Origin: Neorhizobium vignae
GTDB lineage: Bacteria > Pseudomonadota > Alphaproteobacteria > Rhizobiales > Rhizobiaceae
Length of the DNA stretch: 64,000 nucleotides
Assembly: GCF_000732195.1 (NCBI RefSeq)
Contig: NZ_JNNU01000015.1
Coordinates: 62,001 to 126,000 of the forward strand
Reading direction: 5' to 3'
Below the pieces are notes generated by a model. It was given only the letters and a program-made list of their open reading frames with translations. It was not told the origin of the DNA and did no database searches. The position numbers and the translations under genes were made by a program. Numbering within the stretch: position 1 is the stretch's first letter; each line of letters begins with the position of its first letter. Positions 48,974 to 58,337 of the stretch are shown here, in pieces.

Positions 48974-50548
48974 CTATCGCGCGATACTTACGGAGCCCGT
49001 TTCTGATTGGAGCTCCCTGCGCATGAGGATTTTCTCTACTGCAAGCCACTTGGGATTGCTGTCGCTCTCATTTTCCAACAGCCCCCAACTGCCCCACTTG
49101 CTCGCATCCGTCATTGAAGAATATAGCGCATAGACATCTCCACCGGATCGCTGCCAGATATTCAGATGGAGGAGATAGAGATCGCCCATCCGTCTGTCAC
49201 GATTTGCCGCTATGAAGAGGTTCGTCATCCTCTCGTTGTTTTCTGCACCAGTATGTCCGACAAGATGTTGTCCGCCTTCATAGGCGTAAAGCTTGACGCC
49301 ATATTTCCTGGCAACGGAAGCCTGAGCCTCGATCATCTTCCGATTGTCGTTTAATACTTCCCGTTCAAGTTCCGTGAACAACTGGGCCAAAGGCCATCTG
49401 GAAACCGCTTCAGCTCGCTCAGGCGACCCGAGACTGCCGCCAAAATAGGGCGCGATGGCAAGGACGTCCGCATGCGCCCGCACGCCCTTCCACGACAGTA
49501 TCGTTTCACTGGTCCAATCATTTACGGATTGAGCAGAATAAATCCCGACGACCCTTTGCGCCTGTCCACGAAATACGTCTTCCCAGATGGCAAGAATTTC
49601 CGTTGTCCGCTGGGCATAGTAGCGGAGTTGGGCTTCGAACTCGTTGCTCGAAAGTCCGAGCTCGAGCCCCTTTTCCTTCGCATGCTCCGCCTGGCCGAAA
49701 CTGGAATTCCAGACCTCGTTGGAATATTCCACATTCACCATCAGGTTTCCGTCCAAGCCGTCTTTCACCTGCTGTGCGAACCGGCGGATGTAATCGTCAT
49801 CGGCTTGGTGAGGCATGTTGAACCAAGGGTCGATTTTTAGCTCGTTACTCAGTTCGATCATGTACTCAAGCGGCGTTCCGGCATCGGATTTACCGAAGTG
49901 GCCCACACGGGGCCGATCATCCCAGCTGCGGACCGCCGAGTTATTGGTAGCCATCCAGTCCATGAAGCGTAGCGTAGACATGCGCTTCAACCGCCTGAGG
50001 AAGGGCTCGCGGAATCGTTGTGTCGGCCTTTTGCCTCGTTCGTAGACACGGATGTTGCGGATCGGATCGGAAGGATCGGTTTCCATCAAGATTGTGGTGA
50101 AAGCCGCGTCCTTGCGAAGATTTCGCACGTCATCGCGCCCCGGCAAACGCGCCTCCAGTTCCGCGCCTTCGTGATATCCGAGTTTTCCCTTGCCATCATA
50201 ATAAACCGAGAGATTTACAGGCAGATTTCTCCGTTCACGGGAGAAGATCAGGAAACTCTCGATCGTAGAGTTCGCCGGGACGTTCAACGGGTAACCGTCC
50301 GGTGTCATCGGCGGTAACGGCGTGTCCCATGTGAAGGGCGCGCCTCTGACCTGCACACGCCAGCGTGAGGCGTTATAGGCCAGGTCCGAGAAAACCTGCT
50401 CGGTCGCCCAATAATTCATGGGGCTTAGATTCACGCCCAAACGGCTTGGATAATCCTCTCTGGCTGAGGCTTGCCCAAACGAAAAGGCGTTGAAAGATTC
50501 GGTGGCTGCAAGACCTGCCAGCATTTGAAGAAGTGTTCGGCGGTTCAC
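48974..50548 (-). CDS. Secreted glycoside-hydrolase-like protein
   Basis: 524 residues. The N-terminus MNRRTLLQMLAGLAATESFN has a twin Arg followed by LLQ, suggesting Tat export, with cleavage near ASA (residue 29). The mature protein looks like a TIM-barrel glycosidase of clan A type: VNVEYSNEVWN places a Glu at 278 (acid/base position) and LYAYEGGQH a Glu at 424 (nucleophile position). Similar proteins are annotated as cellulose-binding or putative glycosidases without proven activity. It is divergent from the polymerase-like gene within the polysaccharide locus. It may trim, release or process the polymer (inference). Confidence 0.7.
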   Translation of the reverse strand: MNRRTLLQMLAGLAATESFNAFSFGQASAREDYPSRLGVNLSPMNYWATEQVFSDLAYNASRWRVQVRGAPFTWDTPLPPMTPDGYPLNVPANSTIESFLIFSRERRNLPVNLSVYYDGKGKLGYHEGAELEARLPGRDDVRNLRKDAAFTTILMETDPSDPIRNIRVYERGKRPTQRFREPFLRRLKRMSTLRFMDWMATNNSAVRSWDDRPRVGHFGKSDAGTPLEYMIELSNELKIDPWFNMPHQADDDYIRRFAQQVKDGLDGNLMVNVEYSNEVWNSSFGQAEHAKEKGLELGLSSNEFEAQLRYYAQRTTEILAIWEDVFRGQAQRVVGIYSAQSVNDWTSETILSWKGVRAHADVLAIAPYFGGSLGSPERAEAVSRWPLAQLFTELEREVLNDNRKMIEAQASVARKYGVKLYAYEGGQHLVGHTGAENNERMTNLFIAANRDRRMGDLYLLHLNIWQRSGGDVYALYSSMTDASKWGSWGLLENESDSNPKWLAVEKILMRRELQSETGSVSIAR

Positions 50549-50837
50549 GGCAGATGTTCTCCGTATTCACTCGGATATCTGTTGCAGTGCTGTCGCGGAA
50601 CGAGGCCGTCCACTACCAAACGAGATAATACAAGGCGCCCGCGAGCAAGCTGCGCATTAGTCGTATGCCGCCTCCAAAGTTAGTAGGTGGGAATCCCTTT
50701 TACCGTGTGGCGACCTGCAACCGAATGGGTAGCATTTCAACGTAGCGGGATACCTTGCTCAATAGCAGCGGGTGGCGGGGAAAATATAGAATATGCGGGC
50801 GTTCCTCAGATCATTGCGACGAGGCAAGAGACGTTAG

Positions 50838-52412
50838 ATGCCAGAATTCCTGCGCTCTCTTGTCTATGTATTGATAGTCGCGGCCCCTGCCCTTTGGGTC
50901 GGCGGGAAGATAGCGGTACCGATAATCGGTCAGGCTGAGTTCCGCCTTTGGCGAAATTGCTGGCTGCTGGCCACCGTCATCACCTTTCTATCCAGGGGTT
51001 TCTTTGATTTTGCTGTCGCGCTGGCCCTCGTGAGCTTTTATGTTCACCGATACTCCAAGCATCCGGTTTTTTTCTATATAGTCCTGATGTTTGTTGCGCC
51101 CTGCGTGCCTATCCCCAGCGGCATACCTGGCATCTTCAACAAGATTCTTGATCTCGATCCTCCTCGTTGGCTGGCGATTACAATTCTCCTGCCGATTGCG
51201 CTCAGGCTATTGAGGGACCGAGGCACTCGGGAATTTCGGGGCCTGGATGTTCTTGTAATTGCCTTCGTGGCGTATACCTCGCTGCTTTCTGTAAGGTTGG
51301 AAGATTTCAATTCCATTCTTCGAGTCCTGGCCGGCAATTTTCTCGATATCTGCCTTCCTTACTTTGTTTTCAGCCGGGTGATCCGCTCCAGTCTTGATAT
51401 GAACAAAGCGCTCCTCGCCTTTGTGGTCGGCGTGCTTCCCCTGAGTGCCGTCGGGGTTCTGGAGATATCGAAAAGCTGGCGCGTCTATTATGTCGTCGTG
51501 CAAGAATGGGACGTGTTTCTCATAACCGCCTATCTATTTCGAGACGGGCTCTTGCGTGCTTCAGCCACGTCTATCGAGGCGATCGCATTCGGCTTCGTCT
51601 GCATGACCGGAGCCGGTTGTCTCTTGGCTCTCCGAAGCCCCGTCCCGCTGGGTACCTGGCGTTATGCGGCACTGGGCATATTGGTGCTCGGGCTGCTCTC
51701 GAGCGTGTCACGAGGCCCTTGGCTGGGTTTCGCATTCTGTATCTTGTTCTTGACCATCACCAGTCCGAAGAGGTCTTTCAGGCTGGCTCTTGCCGGTTTG
51801 CCCGGGGTGGTTGCGTTGCTGTTCCTGCATCCCCCATTTCTTGACCGCTTCATAAACCTGCTCCCGTTTGTCGGGTCGGCAGACAAGAGCAGCGAAACTT
51901 ACAGATCCAGCCTTTTCGAAAATTCCCTGATAGTCATCCAGCGTTATCCGCTGTTCGGTTCGGCTTCATTCCTGAAGGAACCAGAGATGCAGACCATGAT
52001 ACAGGGGCAGGGTATCATCGATATTGTGAATACCTATCTGCAGGTCGCGCTATATTACGGACTGATCGGTCTTTTTATATTTGTATTATATTTCGCCTTT
52101 ATTGTGTGGGCGCTGACCCGAAAATCGTTTGGGGGCAATTCGGATGCGTTAAACTACAAGGCAGTTTTGGGTATCATGGTCGCGATGCTCCTGGTGATTA
52201 TCACGACCAGCAGCGTTTCTTTCATACCCTATATATATTGGACTTTCTCCGCCATGTGCGCCGCAATTCTCGCTCCGAGCTTCGCCGGCAATCGGGAAGA
52301 TCTTCCACGGCAGGTCACGAAACCTCTGAGGGTTCTCGGCTTGAACCCGCTGGCCCGCCAAGGTTCTCCGGACGATCGCAGAAAGAAGATGCGAGTGTTG
52401 GGCATGCACTGA
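50838..52412 (+). CDS. O-antigen ligase/polymerase-like membrane protein (Wzy/WaaL type)
   Basis: 524 residues with about a dozen hydrophobic helices and a large periplasmic loop near 340-410 before LYYGLIGLFIFVLYFAFIVW. The pattern LGLLSSVSRGPWLGFAFCIL, with the SRG motif, is common in Wzy_C/O-antigen ligase proteins. It is predicted to polymerise or ligate repeat units in the periplasm. The N-terminal MPEFLRSLVYVLIVAAPALWVGGKI is a membrane anchor. It is convergent with a glycosyltransferase gene. Polymerase versus ligase cannot be decided, but the locus includes Wzz- and Wza-type genes, which favours polymerase. Confidence 0.8.
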   Translation: MPEFLRSLVYVLIVAAPALWVGGKIAVPIIGQAEFRLWRNCWLLATVITFLSRGFFDFAVALALVSFYVHRYSKHPVFFYIVLMFVAPCVPIPSGIPGIFNKILDLDPPRWLAITILLPIALRLLRDRGTREFRGLDVLVIAFVAYTSLLSVRLEDFNSILRVLAGNFLDICLPYFVFSRVIRSSLDMNKALLAFVVGVLPLSAVGVLEISKSWRVYYVVVQEWDVFLITAYLFRDGLLRASATSIEAIAFGFVCMTGAGCLLALRSPVPLGTWRYAALGILVLGLLSSVSRGPWLGFAFCILFLTITSPKRSFRLALAGLPGVVALLFLHPPFLDRFINLLPFVGSADKSSETYRSSLFENSLIVIQRYPLFGSASFLKEPEMQTMIQGQGIIDIVNTYLQVALYYGLIGLFIFVLYFAFIVWALTRKSFGGNSDALNYKAVLGIMVAMLLVIITTSSVSFIPYIYWTFSAMCAAILAPSFAGNREDLPRQVTKPLRVLGLNPLARQGSPDDRRKKMRVLGMH

Positions 52413-52453
52413 AGGGACGCAAGCTGCGAACCTTCGGCGCATATTGATTTGAA

Positions 52454-53467
52454 CTATTTATACTCGATGATCCGCTGCCGGCGATTGATCAGCCGGTTTA
52501 GATAGAACTGCGCGATGCCCTGCATTTCCGGGAATTTGCCCAGGACGTCGAAAGTTGCGAAAAGCAGAGCATTCCCGAGCGCCGGTCGCGTACGCCGAGC
52601 CAGGCGCAGCAGCTGAAGCGGATAGAGGAGCAGAAGCGCCAGGGCGGCGGGGTGAAAAGCCGCGCCCGCGATTGCGACCAACGGCAGCAAACCGCCCCAG
52701 CAAACCGCGCGCCGGAAATTTCTCGCCCATATCCGGGATGGCGATGTCCGATGGAGATGAGACACCTGCGCATAGGCATGCCCGCAGCGCACGCTTCTGC
52801 GCCACCATTGGCTCAGGCGGCTTATATCGGCATCGTGGCGTGTCATTTCGGAAGGGAGGCGCCAGATCTTCCAGCCTCTTTCGCGCAGACGGATGCAAAG
52901 TTCGGGCTCTTCCCCCGCGATCAGCCCCGCGGAGTAACCTCCGAGATCCTTGAGGACGGTGGCTCTGATGAGGATATCGCCGCCGCATGCCTGAACTTCG
53001 CCCGGCGCCCCGTCCCATTCGCGGTCGCACATGGCATTGAAGATGGTGCGTTCCGGATACCGTTCGCGCCGTCGTCCGAAGACCAGCGCGACATCCTTGC
53101 GCATGACCAGAAAGGTTGCGGCTGTCGCTATCCATCCGGTGTCGAGTTCGCAGTCCCCGTCCAGAAACTGCACGAAAACGGTTTCGGGCCAGCGCCGCAT
53201 GACGGCGTCGAAACCTGCATTGCGCGCGCGCGCCGCGGTGAAAGGAATTGTCATGTCCAGCGGCACGACCTCCGCGCAGAGGGCGGCCGCCGCTTCGGCG
53301 CTTCCGTCGGACGAGGCCGAATCCACATAGACCGTACGGTGGCGATGGGTTTTGAGCGAACTGAGGCAGTCGATAAGGCGCTGCCCTTCGTTGCGTCCGA
53401 TGACCACGATGCCGACATCGGCGCCGATCCCGGAATAGCCGCGGTGCATTAGGATATCTGTGTCCAT
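52454..53467 (-). CDS. Glycosyltransferase family 2
   Basis: 337 residues. The GT-A fold starts VGIVVIGRNEGQRLIDCLSS near residue 17. The nucleotide-binding DGD motif is FLDGDCELDTGWI near 100. GYSAGLIAGEEPELCIRLRERGW (GE-P-D/E motif) and the R/H-containing segment follow. C-terminal hydrophobic stretches (LLPLVAIAGAAFHPAALALL) suggest membrane attachment. The ATG at 53467 has only a weak Shine-Dalgarno; a frame extends to 53542. Donor and acceptor are unknown. Confidence 0.85.
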   Translation of the reverse strand: MDTDILMHRGYSGIGADVGIVVIGRNEGQRLIDCLSSLKTHRHRTVYVDSASSDGSAEAAAALCAEVVPLDMTIPFTAARARNAGFDAVMRRWPETVFVQFLDGDCELDTGWIATAATFLVMRKDVALVFGRRRERYPERTIFNAMCDREWDGAPGEVQACGGDILIRATVLKDLGGYSAGLIAGEEPELCIRLRERGWKIWRLPSEMTRHDADISRLSQWWRRSVRCGHAYAQVSHLHRTSPSRIWARNFRRAVCWGGLLPLVAIAGAAFHPAALALLLLYPLQLLRLARRTRPALGNALLFATFDVLGKFPEMQGIAQFYLNRLINRRQRIIEYK

Positions 53468-53708
53468 GTGTGCTTGTTCCCGGCCGTCGGTTTGGCGATC
53501 GTCACCAGTCGCGATCTCGGCTTGCCAACCTGGTAAGCCCATATTCTATTTGTAGAATTCGCGATCGCGGCTGTAAATTTACCTCTTTGGTGGAAGCCGG
53601 TGCCGCAGCTCTAAGCTCTTTGTCCCACTGAGCCTCCGAAGCCCTTTTTGCTATACCGGTTCCAAGGGGATTGCCGATGATCGGCAAAGATGAAGGGATG
53701 TTTGTGGA

Positions 53709-54914
53709 ATGCGGATTGCGTATTTCACCAACCAGTATCCGGCGCCGAGCCACACATTCATACGGCGCGAAATCGTTGCGCTGGAGGCGAGGGGGCATCG
53801 GGTGGAACGATATGCGGTGCGTCCCTTTCGTGGCGCGTTGAAGGATCCCGACGACATCGGAGAAGCTCGACGTACCAGCCATATCCTGCGCACCCCGATG
53901 ATAAAGGCCATGGCGAGCGTCGCGCGCCAACTGCTTTCCCGCCCCGGAAATTCGTTGAAGGCATTGGGAGGCGCGTTCCGGTTCGCAAGGACATCCGGCG
54001 GACGTTACCTGCACCACCTGGCATATTTCTTCGAAGCGATGATCCTGGCCGATTGGTGCCGCAGGGACGAGATCGATCACCTGCATGTGCATTTCGGCAC
54101 TAACCCCGCGACGGTTGCGACACTGGCGCATCAGATCGGCGGCATGAAGTTCAGTTTCACAGTCCACGGGCCGGAGGAATTCGATCGGCCCGAAACGCTG
54201 GGGCTCGGCGACAAGATCAGGGCTTCGTCATTTGTCGTCGCCGTCAGCTCCTATGGGCGCAGCCAGCTGCTGCGCTGGGCCGACCTTGGAGATTGGCGGA
54301 AGATCGAGGTCGTTCATTGCGGCATCGACCAGCGCTACCTGAGCGACGAAGTGGACGTGCATGGCACCAGCCAGCGCCTTGTCTGCATTGCGCGGCTTTC
54401 CGAACAGAAAGGCCATCTCCTTCTGCTGCAGGCGGCGGCAAACCTGCGGGCCGAGGGGATGCGCTTCCAACTCGTCCTCGTCGGCGACGGCCCGCTGCGG
54501 GCTGAAATCGGACATGAGATCGAACGGCTCGGCCTTGGCGATACGGTCGTGCTGACCGGCACGATCTCGCAGGACGACGTGCGCAGCGAAATCCTTCGGG
54601 CCAAGGCGCTGGTCCTGCCAAGTTTCGCGGAGGGCCTTCCCGTCGTGCTGATGGAAAGCATGGCGCTGAAGCGTCCGGTGATCTCGACCTATATTGCCGG
54701 CATCCCCGAGCTCGTTCAACCGGACAACGGCTGGCTCGTTCCGGCCGGCGATCTGGAGGCGCTGGCCGGCGCAATGCGGCAGGCGCTGTTCGCAAGCGAT
54801 GTCGAGTTGTTTCGCAAAGGCGAGGCGGGACGGCGCCGGACGCTCGAACGGCATGACATCAACAGATCGGCGGCGGCGCTGGAAATACTGATGGCCCGAC
54901 CGGGAGTTGTTTAA
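53709..54914 (+). CDS. Glycosyltransferase family 4
   Basis: 401-residue GT-B enzyme. The N-terminal MRIAYFTNQYPAPSHTFIRREIVALEARG is the usual acceptor domain start. HVHFGTNPATVATLAHQ follows near 115. The C-terminal Glycos_transf_1 domain has CIARLSEQKGHLLLLQAAA and the E-x7-E motif in PSFAEGLPVVLMESMALKRP near 300. It probably adds a sugar to the lipid-linked repeat unit. It is divergent from the GT2 gene at 52454-53467. Confidence 0.9.
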   Translation: MRIAYFTNQYPAPSHTFIRREIVALEARGHRVERYAVRPFRGALKDPDDIGEARRTSHILRTPMIKAMASVARQLLSRPGNSLKALGGAFRFARTSGGRYLHHLAYFFEAMILADWCRRDEIDHLHVHFGTNPATVATLAHQIGGMKFSFTVHGPEEFDRPETLGLGDKIRASSFVVAVSSYGRSQLLRWADLGDWRKIEVVHCGIDQRYLSDEVDVHGTSQRLVCIARLSEQKGHLLLLQAAANLRAEGMRFQLVLVGDGPLRAEIGHEIERLGLGDTVVLTGTISQDDVRSEILRAKALVLPSFAEGLPVVLMESMALKRPVISTYIAGIPELVQPDNGWLVPAGDLEALAGAMRQALFASDVELFRKGEAGRRRTLERHDINRSAAALEILMARPGVV

Positions 54915-54940
54915 ACCGGTCGGTGTCTTTGCGAAGGCGG

Positions 54941-55930
54941 TCAGACCCTGCGAAATGGCCCTGAGTGACGAATGAAATCCTGCAGCAGATGCGGCGGTCC
55001 GCTTGAGGGCTTGCCTTCTACGAGAAGGCGGATGCGCCAGGCGATGTGTCCGCAAAGCCAGGCAAGGTCCGAGAGGACCGAGAATACGGCTCCATGATGC
55101 TTGAGATGGTAGCGTCGCCGGGACTCGAACCAATAGGTCGGTCGCCTGGAAGGTTTGACGTGTCGCGTCACACCCGTCGATTGGCCGACCAGGTGGATGA
55201 CGCGGCTTTGCGGCACGTGCCAGCAGGACCATCCGGCGCGCGCTGCCCGGATACAGAAATCGACCTCCTCGTAATAGAGGAAATACCCTTCGTCGAGCGC
55301 GCCGATCTGGTCGAGGACCTCGGTCCTGATCATCAGGCTGGCCCCGGAAACCCAGTCGATCCGGCTTGGCTCCTTCGGCATGTCGGGGACGATACGCCAG
55401 CGCCCGAGAAGGCGGGTGACCGGGCCTAGCCTGGCCTCGCTTTCGAATTCATTGGCAATCGAAGGAAAGCGGAAAGCGCAGGCCTGGCCCCGTCCGTCGG
55501 GATGTTCCAGACGGCTGCCGGCGATGCCGGCATCAGGCTTGCCGTCCATGAATTCCACGAGACGGCTGATGCTGCCGGGGCGTGCGATGGTATCGGGATT
55601 GAGGAGCAGGACATAGTCCGGGCGGCCGAAATTCGCCGTGGCATATTCGATACCTCGGTTGTTGCCGTAGGCAAAGCCGCCGTTCGTCTTGAGCGGGAGA
55701 CATACGGCGTTCGTCCAGCCGTTCTCCTCTATGGCGGCCGCAATGAGTTCGGCCGAGCGGTCGCCGGACCCTCCCTCGACGGCAACGATCCGCGTTCCAT
55801 CCGGAACCGTGCCCGGAACGTTCAAGGAGGCAAGGCAGTCGATCGTCAGATCGGCAGTCCGATAGTTGACGATGACGACCACCAGTTTAAGCCGCGGGGC
55901 GTCGTCTTGCCGGCTATGTTCGACATCCAT
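54941..55930 (-). CDS. Glycosyltransferase family 2, rhamnosyltransferase-like
   Basis: 329 residues. LKLVVVIVNYRTADLTIDCLASL near residue 15 and NGGFAYGNNRGIEYATAN, then YVLLLNPDTIARPGSI (DxD-equivalent), resemble WbbL-type rhamnosyl- or related transferases. VSGASLMIRTEVLDQIGALD and YYEEVDFCIRAARAGWSCWH complete the pattern. The ATG at 55930 overlaps the stop of the upstream kinase-like gene by one base (TGATG), so they are co-translated. A possible rhamnosyl product would fit the rhamnose genes elsewhere only by coincidence. Confidence 0.87.
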   Translation of the reverse strand: MDVEHSRQDDAPRLKLVVVIVNYRTADLTIDCLASLNVPGTVPDGTRIVAVEGGSGDRSAELIAAAIEENGWTNAVCLPLKTNGGFAYGNNRGIEYATANFGRPDYVLLLNPDTIARPGSISRLVEFMDGKPDAGIAGSRLEHPDGRGQACAFRFPSIANEFESEARLGPVTRLLGRWRIVPDMPKEPSRIDWVSGASLMIRTEVLDQIGALDEGYFLYYEEVDFCIRAARAGWSCWHVPQSRVIHLVGQSTGVTRHVKPSRRPTYWFESRRRYHLKHHGAVFSVLSDLAWLCGHIAWRIRLLVEGKPSSGPPHLLQDFIRHSGPFRRV

Positions 55931-56724
55931 CAAAGGCCGTGCCTCTTCGTCTTGTTCAGGACCACCTGCATGCTTTTTTCGGAACCGAGATAGCTCCGGC
56001 AGATTTCCAGTTCCGGAAGTCTTGACTTACCGACCGCGAGTACGATCACGGCGGTGTCCGACATATCGACGAACGGGATCACCTCGTCCGAACTCAACAT
56101 CGGCGGCAGATCGAAGAGAACGATCGTCGGCTTCAGCATCTGTCGCACAAATTCGATCTGCGCCGTCATGCGGGCCAGGTCCGCCGGCAGTGGAATTCTG
56201 CCCGGCCCCCAGGCTGCACGCAGCAGATGGCAACGAAGGCCTCGTATATCCAGCGTCGTCAGCCACCCGCGGATCGGGTCCTCCAATGGCGGACGAGGCG
56301 GCAGTCCGAGTACATTGCCGACTGCGGGGTCCCGGAAGTTTGCATCGACCAGCAGAACAACGGACCCGGGCACGCGAGCAAAGCTAAGCGCCAGATTGAT
56401 GGCGGTTACGGTGGTGCCGCAGCCGGTCGTCGGGGCGGTCACCGAGATCACCCGCGTGTCCTGGTCCTTGTGTTCGTTCAGCAGCTGGTTTCGCAGAACG
56501 TCATAGGCGTGTGCCATCGAACTGTCGCTGTCGAAGGCGATGATGCGATTGGCATACAGAAAGGTGGGAGAGAGCGGCGAGAGGTCAGGCGGCGGACATT
56601 CCTCATGGGAAGGGATTCCATTGACCGAGCCGTTGAGGTAGCCGGCGTTCAGCTCGGCGAGACCGGTGCCGTCCAGTCTTTCCGCCATTCTTCCTCGAGC
56701 TGAGATATTCTTGATGATTTCCAT
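55930..56724 (-). CDS. CpsD/BY-kinase-like ATPase with altered Walker A
   Basis: 264 residues of the bacterial tyrosine-kinase/ParA-like fold. The Walker A region reads APTTGCGTTVTAINLA (97-112); the invariant lysine of GxGKTT is replaced by Thr 104. Walker A' (SVVLLVDANFRDP, 121-133) and Walker B (TIVLFDLPPML) are present. There is no Tyr-rich C-terminal tail; it ends NKTKRHGL. It lies directly downstream of the Wzz/GumC-type gene, the usual partner arrangement for polymer-length control. Loss of the lysine suggests reduced or no kinase activity, perhaps a regulatory pseudokinase (inference). Confidence 0.8.
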   Translation of the reverse strand: MEIIKNISARGRMAERLDGTGLAELNAGYLNGSVNGIPSHEECPPPDLSPLSPTFLYANRIIAFDSDSSMAHAYDVLRNQLLNEHKDQDTRVISVTAPTTGCGTTVTAINLALSFARVPGSVVLLVDANFRDPAVGNVLGLPPRPPLEDPIRGWLTTLDIRGLRCHLLRAAWGPGRIPLPADLARMTAQIEFVRQMLKPTIVLFDLPPMLSSDEVIPFVDMSDTAVIVLAVGKSRLPELEICRSYLGSEKSMQVVLNKTKRHGL

Positions 56725-56792
56725 AAAATTGCCTGCCCTGTCCCATCGGTACGATTTTCAACTATAGGCGGTCCTGTCGGGTTCGAGTGATG

Positions 56793-58283
56793 TCACCCTC
56801 CCGTGATCGGACTGGGGTTGGTGAATGTGGAATTCCGGAATGCCTTGGCTATACGTCGCTTCGGCTTCCAATGCGGAATGACCACCAGAGTTTCTCCCGC
56901 CAAAGCGTCGTTGAGATCAAACGTGCCGCGAACGGTTCGATCAAACAGATGCCTGGCGTAAATTCCTGCCGCCGCTGCCATCGCCGCCGCGGCGCAAACC
57001 GCGGCGGCCAGATGAAGCCGCCGCGGCCCTGAAGCAACTTTGGCAACTTCCGGCTCCTCGATCACCTCGACCTGCTGGGCGGCATCGCCTTCCTCCAGGC
57101 GCTCGCCGAGGCGCGCGGCATCGAGTTTGTTCTGCATGTCGTTCATGTTTCGCTGAAGCGAGACTTTCTCGGCTTCGTTCGCTTCGATCTGTGCTCCAAC
57201 TTCGGGAGCGTGGGAGATGAGCTCCCGCAGCCGGGCGATGCGTTCTATGAGGGAGTTTCTTTGTGCGAGGTTCTGGTCCCGGCGTGGCTTTGCCATTGCG
57301 ATACGTTCAGCAATCAGCATGAGCTCGGGCGAAAGCGTCTTCATCTGTTCCGCCGTCGGCATGGTCGCCGATCCATCGCGCGGCGTGGCGGGTGCAACCT
57401 GAGCCCGCATCTCCTCGAGACGCTGCTTCATGGCACGGATTTGCGGATGGGTGTCCGAATAAATGACGGACTTCACTGCGAACTCGCGCTCAAGCTCGAT
57501 GAGCTGCCCATGAAAACGCGTAACCTCTGTCGTCTGCCCGGGACCAATACGCAGCTGCGCCTCATAGATCCCGATCTCCTCATTCAACGCAATGGCCGCC
57601 CGATCAAGCGTCGCGAGTTCCAGTTCCTTGGTCTGGAGCTCGATCAGCAGGGTCGGGATCCGGGTGGGATGGGACTCCTTGTTTTCTTCGATATATCTGG
57701 TCCAGGCGCCTTCCCTCTCGCGCAGACGTTGCGTGACGTTATTGGCTTCCTGCGTCAGGAACTTGGTCGCTTCCGAGGCACGCGCCGTGCGGATGCGCCG
57801 GTTTTCTTCGATGACCTGCGACACGAGGTCCGAAACCACGTTGGCGGAAACGACGGGATCGTCATATTTAAAGCCGATCCTGACGGAGGCATTGCTTGCG
57901 GTGCGGTCGGCTCCGTCGGTCACCGATATCAGGAGAGTGATGTGGTTGCGGATCACGGAGGCAAAATTGTTCTTGGCCAGGGTCTCCCGCAGGTTCGGAA
58001 AAAGACCATGCTTGTCGGCCAGCGCCAGCAGGCTGTTGCGTGAGAGCACCCGTTGCTCGATGAACAGCAGGCGGTCGTTCGATACGGTCGGCGATACGAG
58101 CGTTGTCGGTATCTGCTGGAATTCCATCAGCAGCAGCGCGTCGGAGTAGTAGCTCCGCGGCATGGAGTAAATGAAGTAGGCCCCCACCATAAGGGTAATC
58201 AGAGCGGGCACGATGGCATAGAAGGGTTTGGCGAGTGCGATCTCGATAAAATACAGGATATTGCGTCCCAACTCATTGATCAT
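56793..58283 (-). CDS. Polysaccharide co-polymerase, Wzz/GumC type
   Basis: 496 residues. TM1 lies near 19-41 (KPFYAIVPALITLMVGAYFIYSM). A Wzz periplasmic domain follows (SYYSDALLLMEFQQIPTTLV). A long coiled coil spans about 170-400 (REREGAWTRYIEENK, then KRLEEM-type heptads and SLQRNMNDMQNKLDAARLGERLE). TM2 is near 440-460 (RRLHLAAAVCAAAAMAAAAG), with a short cytoplasmic tail. It sets chain length and bridges to the outer-membrane exporter. It lies in the order exporter, co-polymerase, kinase-like ATPase, glycosyltransferase on the minus strand with small gaps, a clear operon. Confidence 0.88.
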   Translation of the reverse strand: MINELGRNILYFIEIALAKPFYAIVPALITLMVGAYFIYSMPRSYYSDALLLMEFQQIPTTLVSPTVSNDRLLFIEQRVLSRNSLLALADKHGLFPNLRETLAKNNFASVIRNHITLLISVTDGADRTASNASVRIGFKYDDPVVSANVVSDLVSQVIEENRRIRTARASEATKFLTQEANNVTQRLREREGAWTRYIEENKESHPTRIPTLLIELQTKELELATLDRAAIALNEEIGIYEAQLRIGPGQTTEVTRFHGQLIELEREFAVKSVIYSDTHPQIRAMKQRLEEMRAQVAPATPRDGSATMPTAEQMKTLSPELMLIAERIAMAKPRRDQNLAQRNSLIERIARLRELISHAPEVGAQIEANEAEKVSLQRNMNDMQNKLDAARLGERLEEGDAAQQVEVIEEPEVAKVASGPRRLHLAAAVCAAAAMAAAAGIYARHLFDRTVRGTFDLNDALAGETLVVIPHWKPKRRIAKAFRNSTFTNPSPITGG

Positions 58284-58337
58284 GCTGTCGCCTCATTGCT
58301 TCGCGTACGAAATACGTTGGTCATCACGAAGTCTCCC

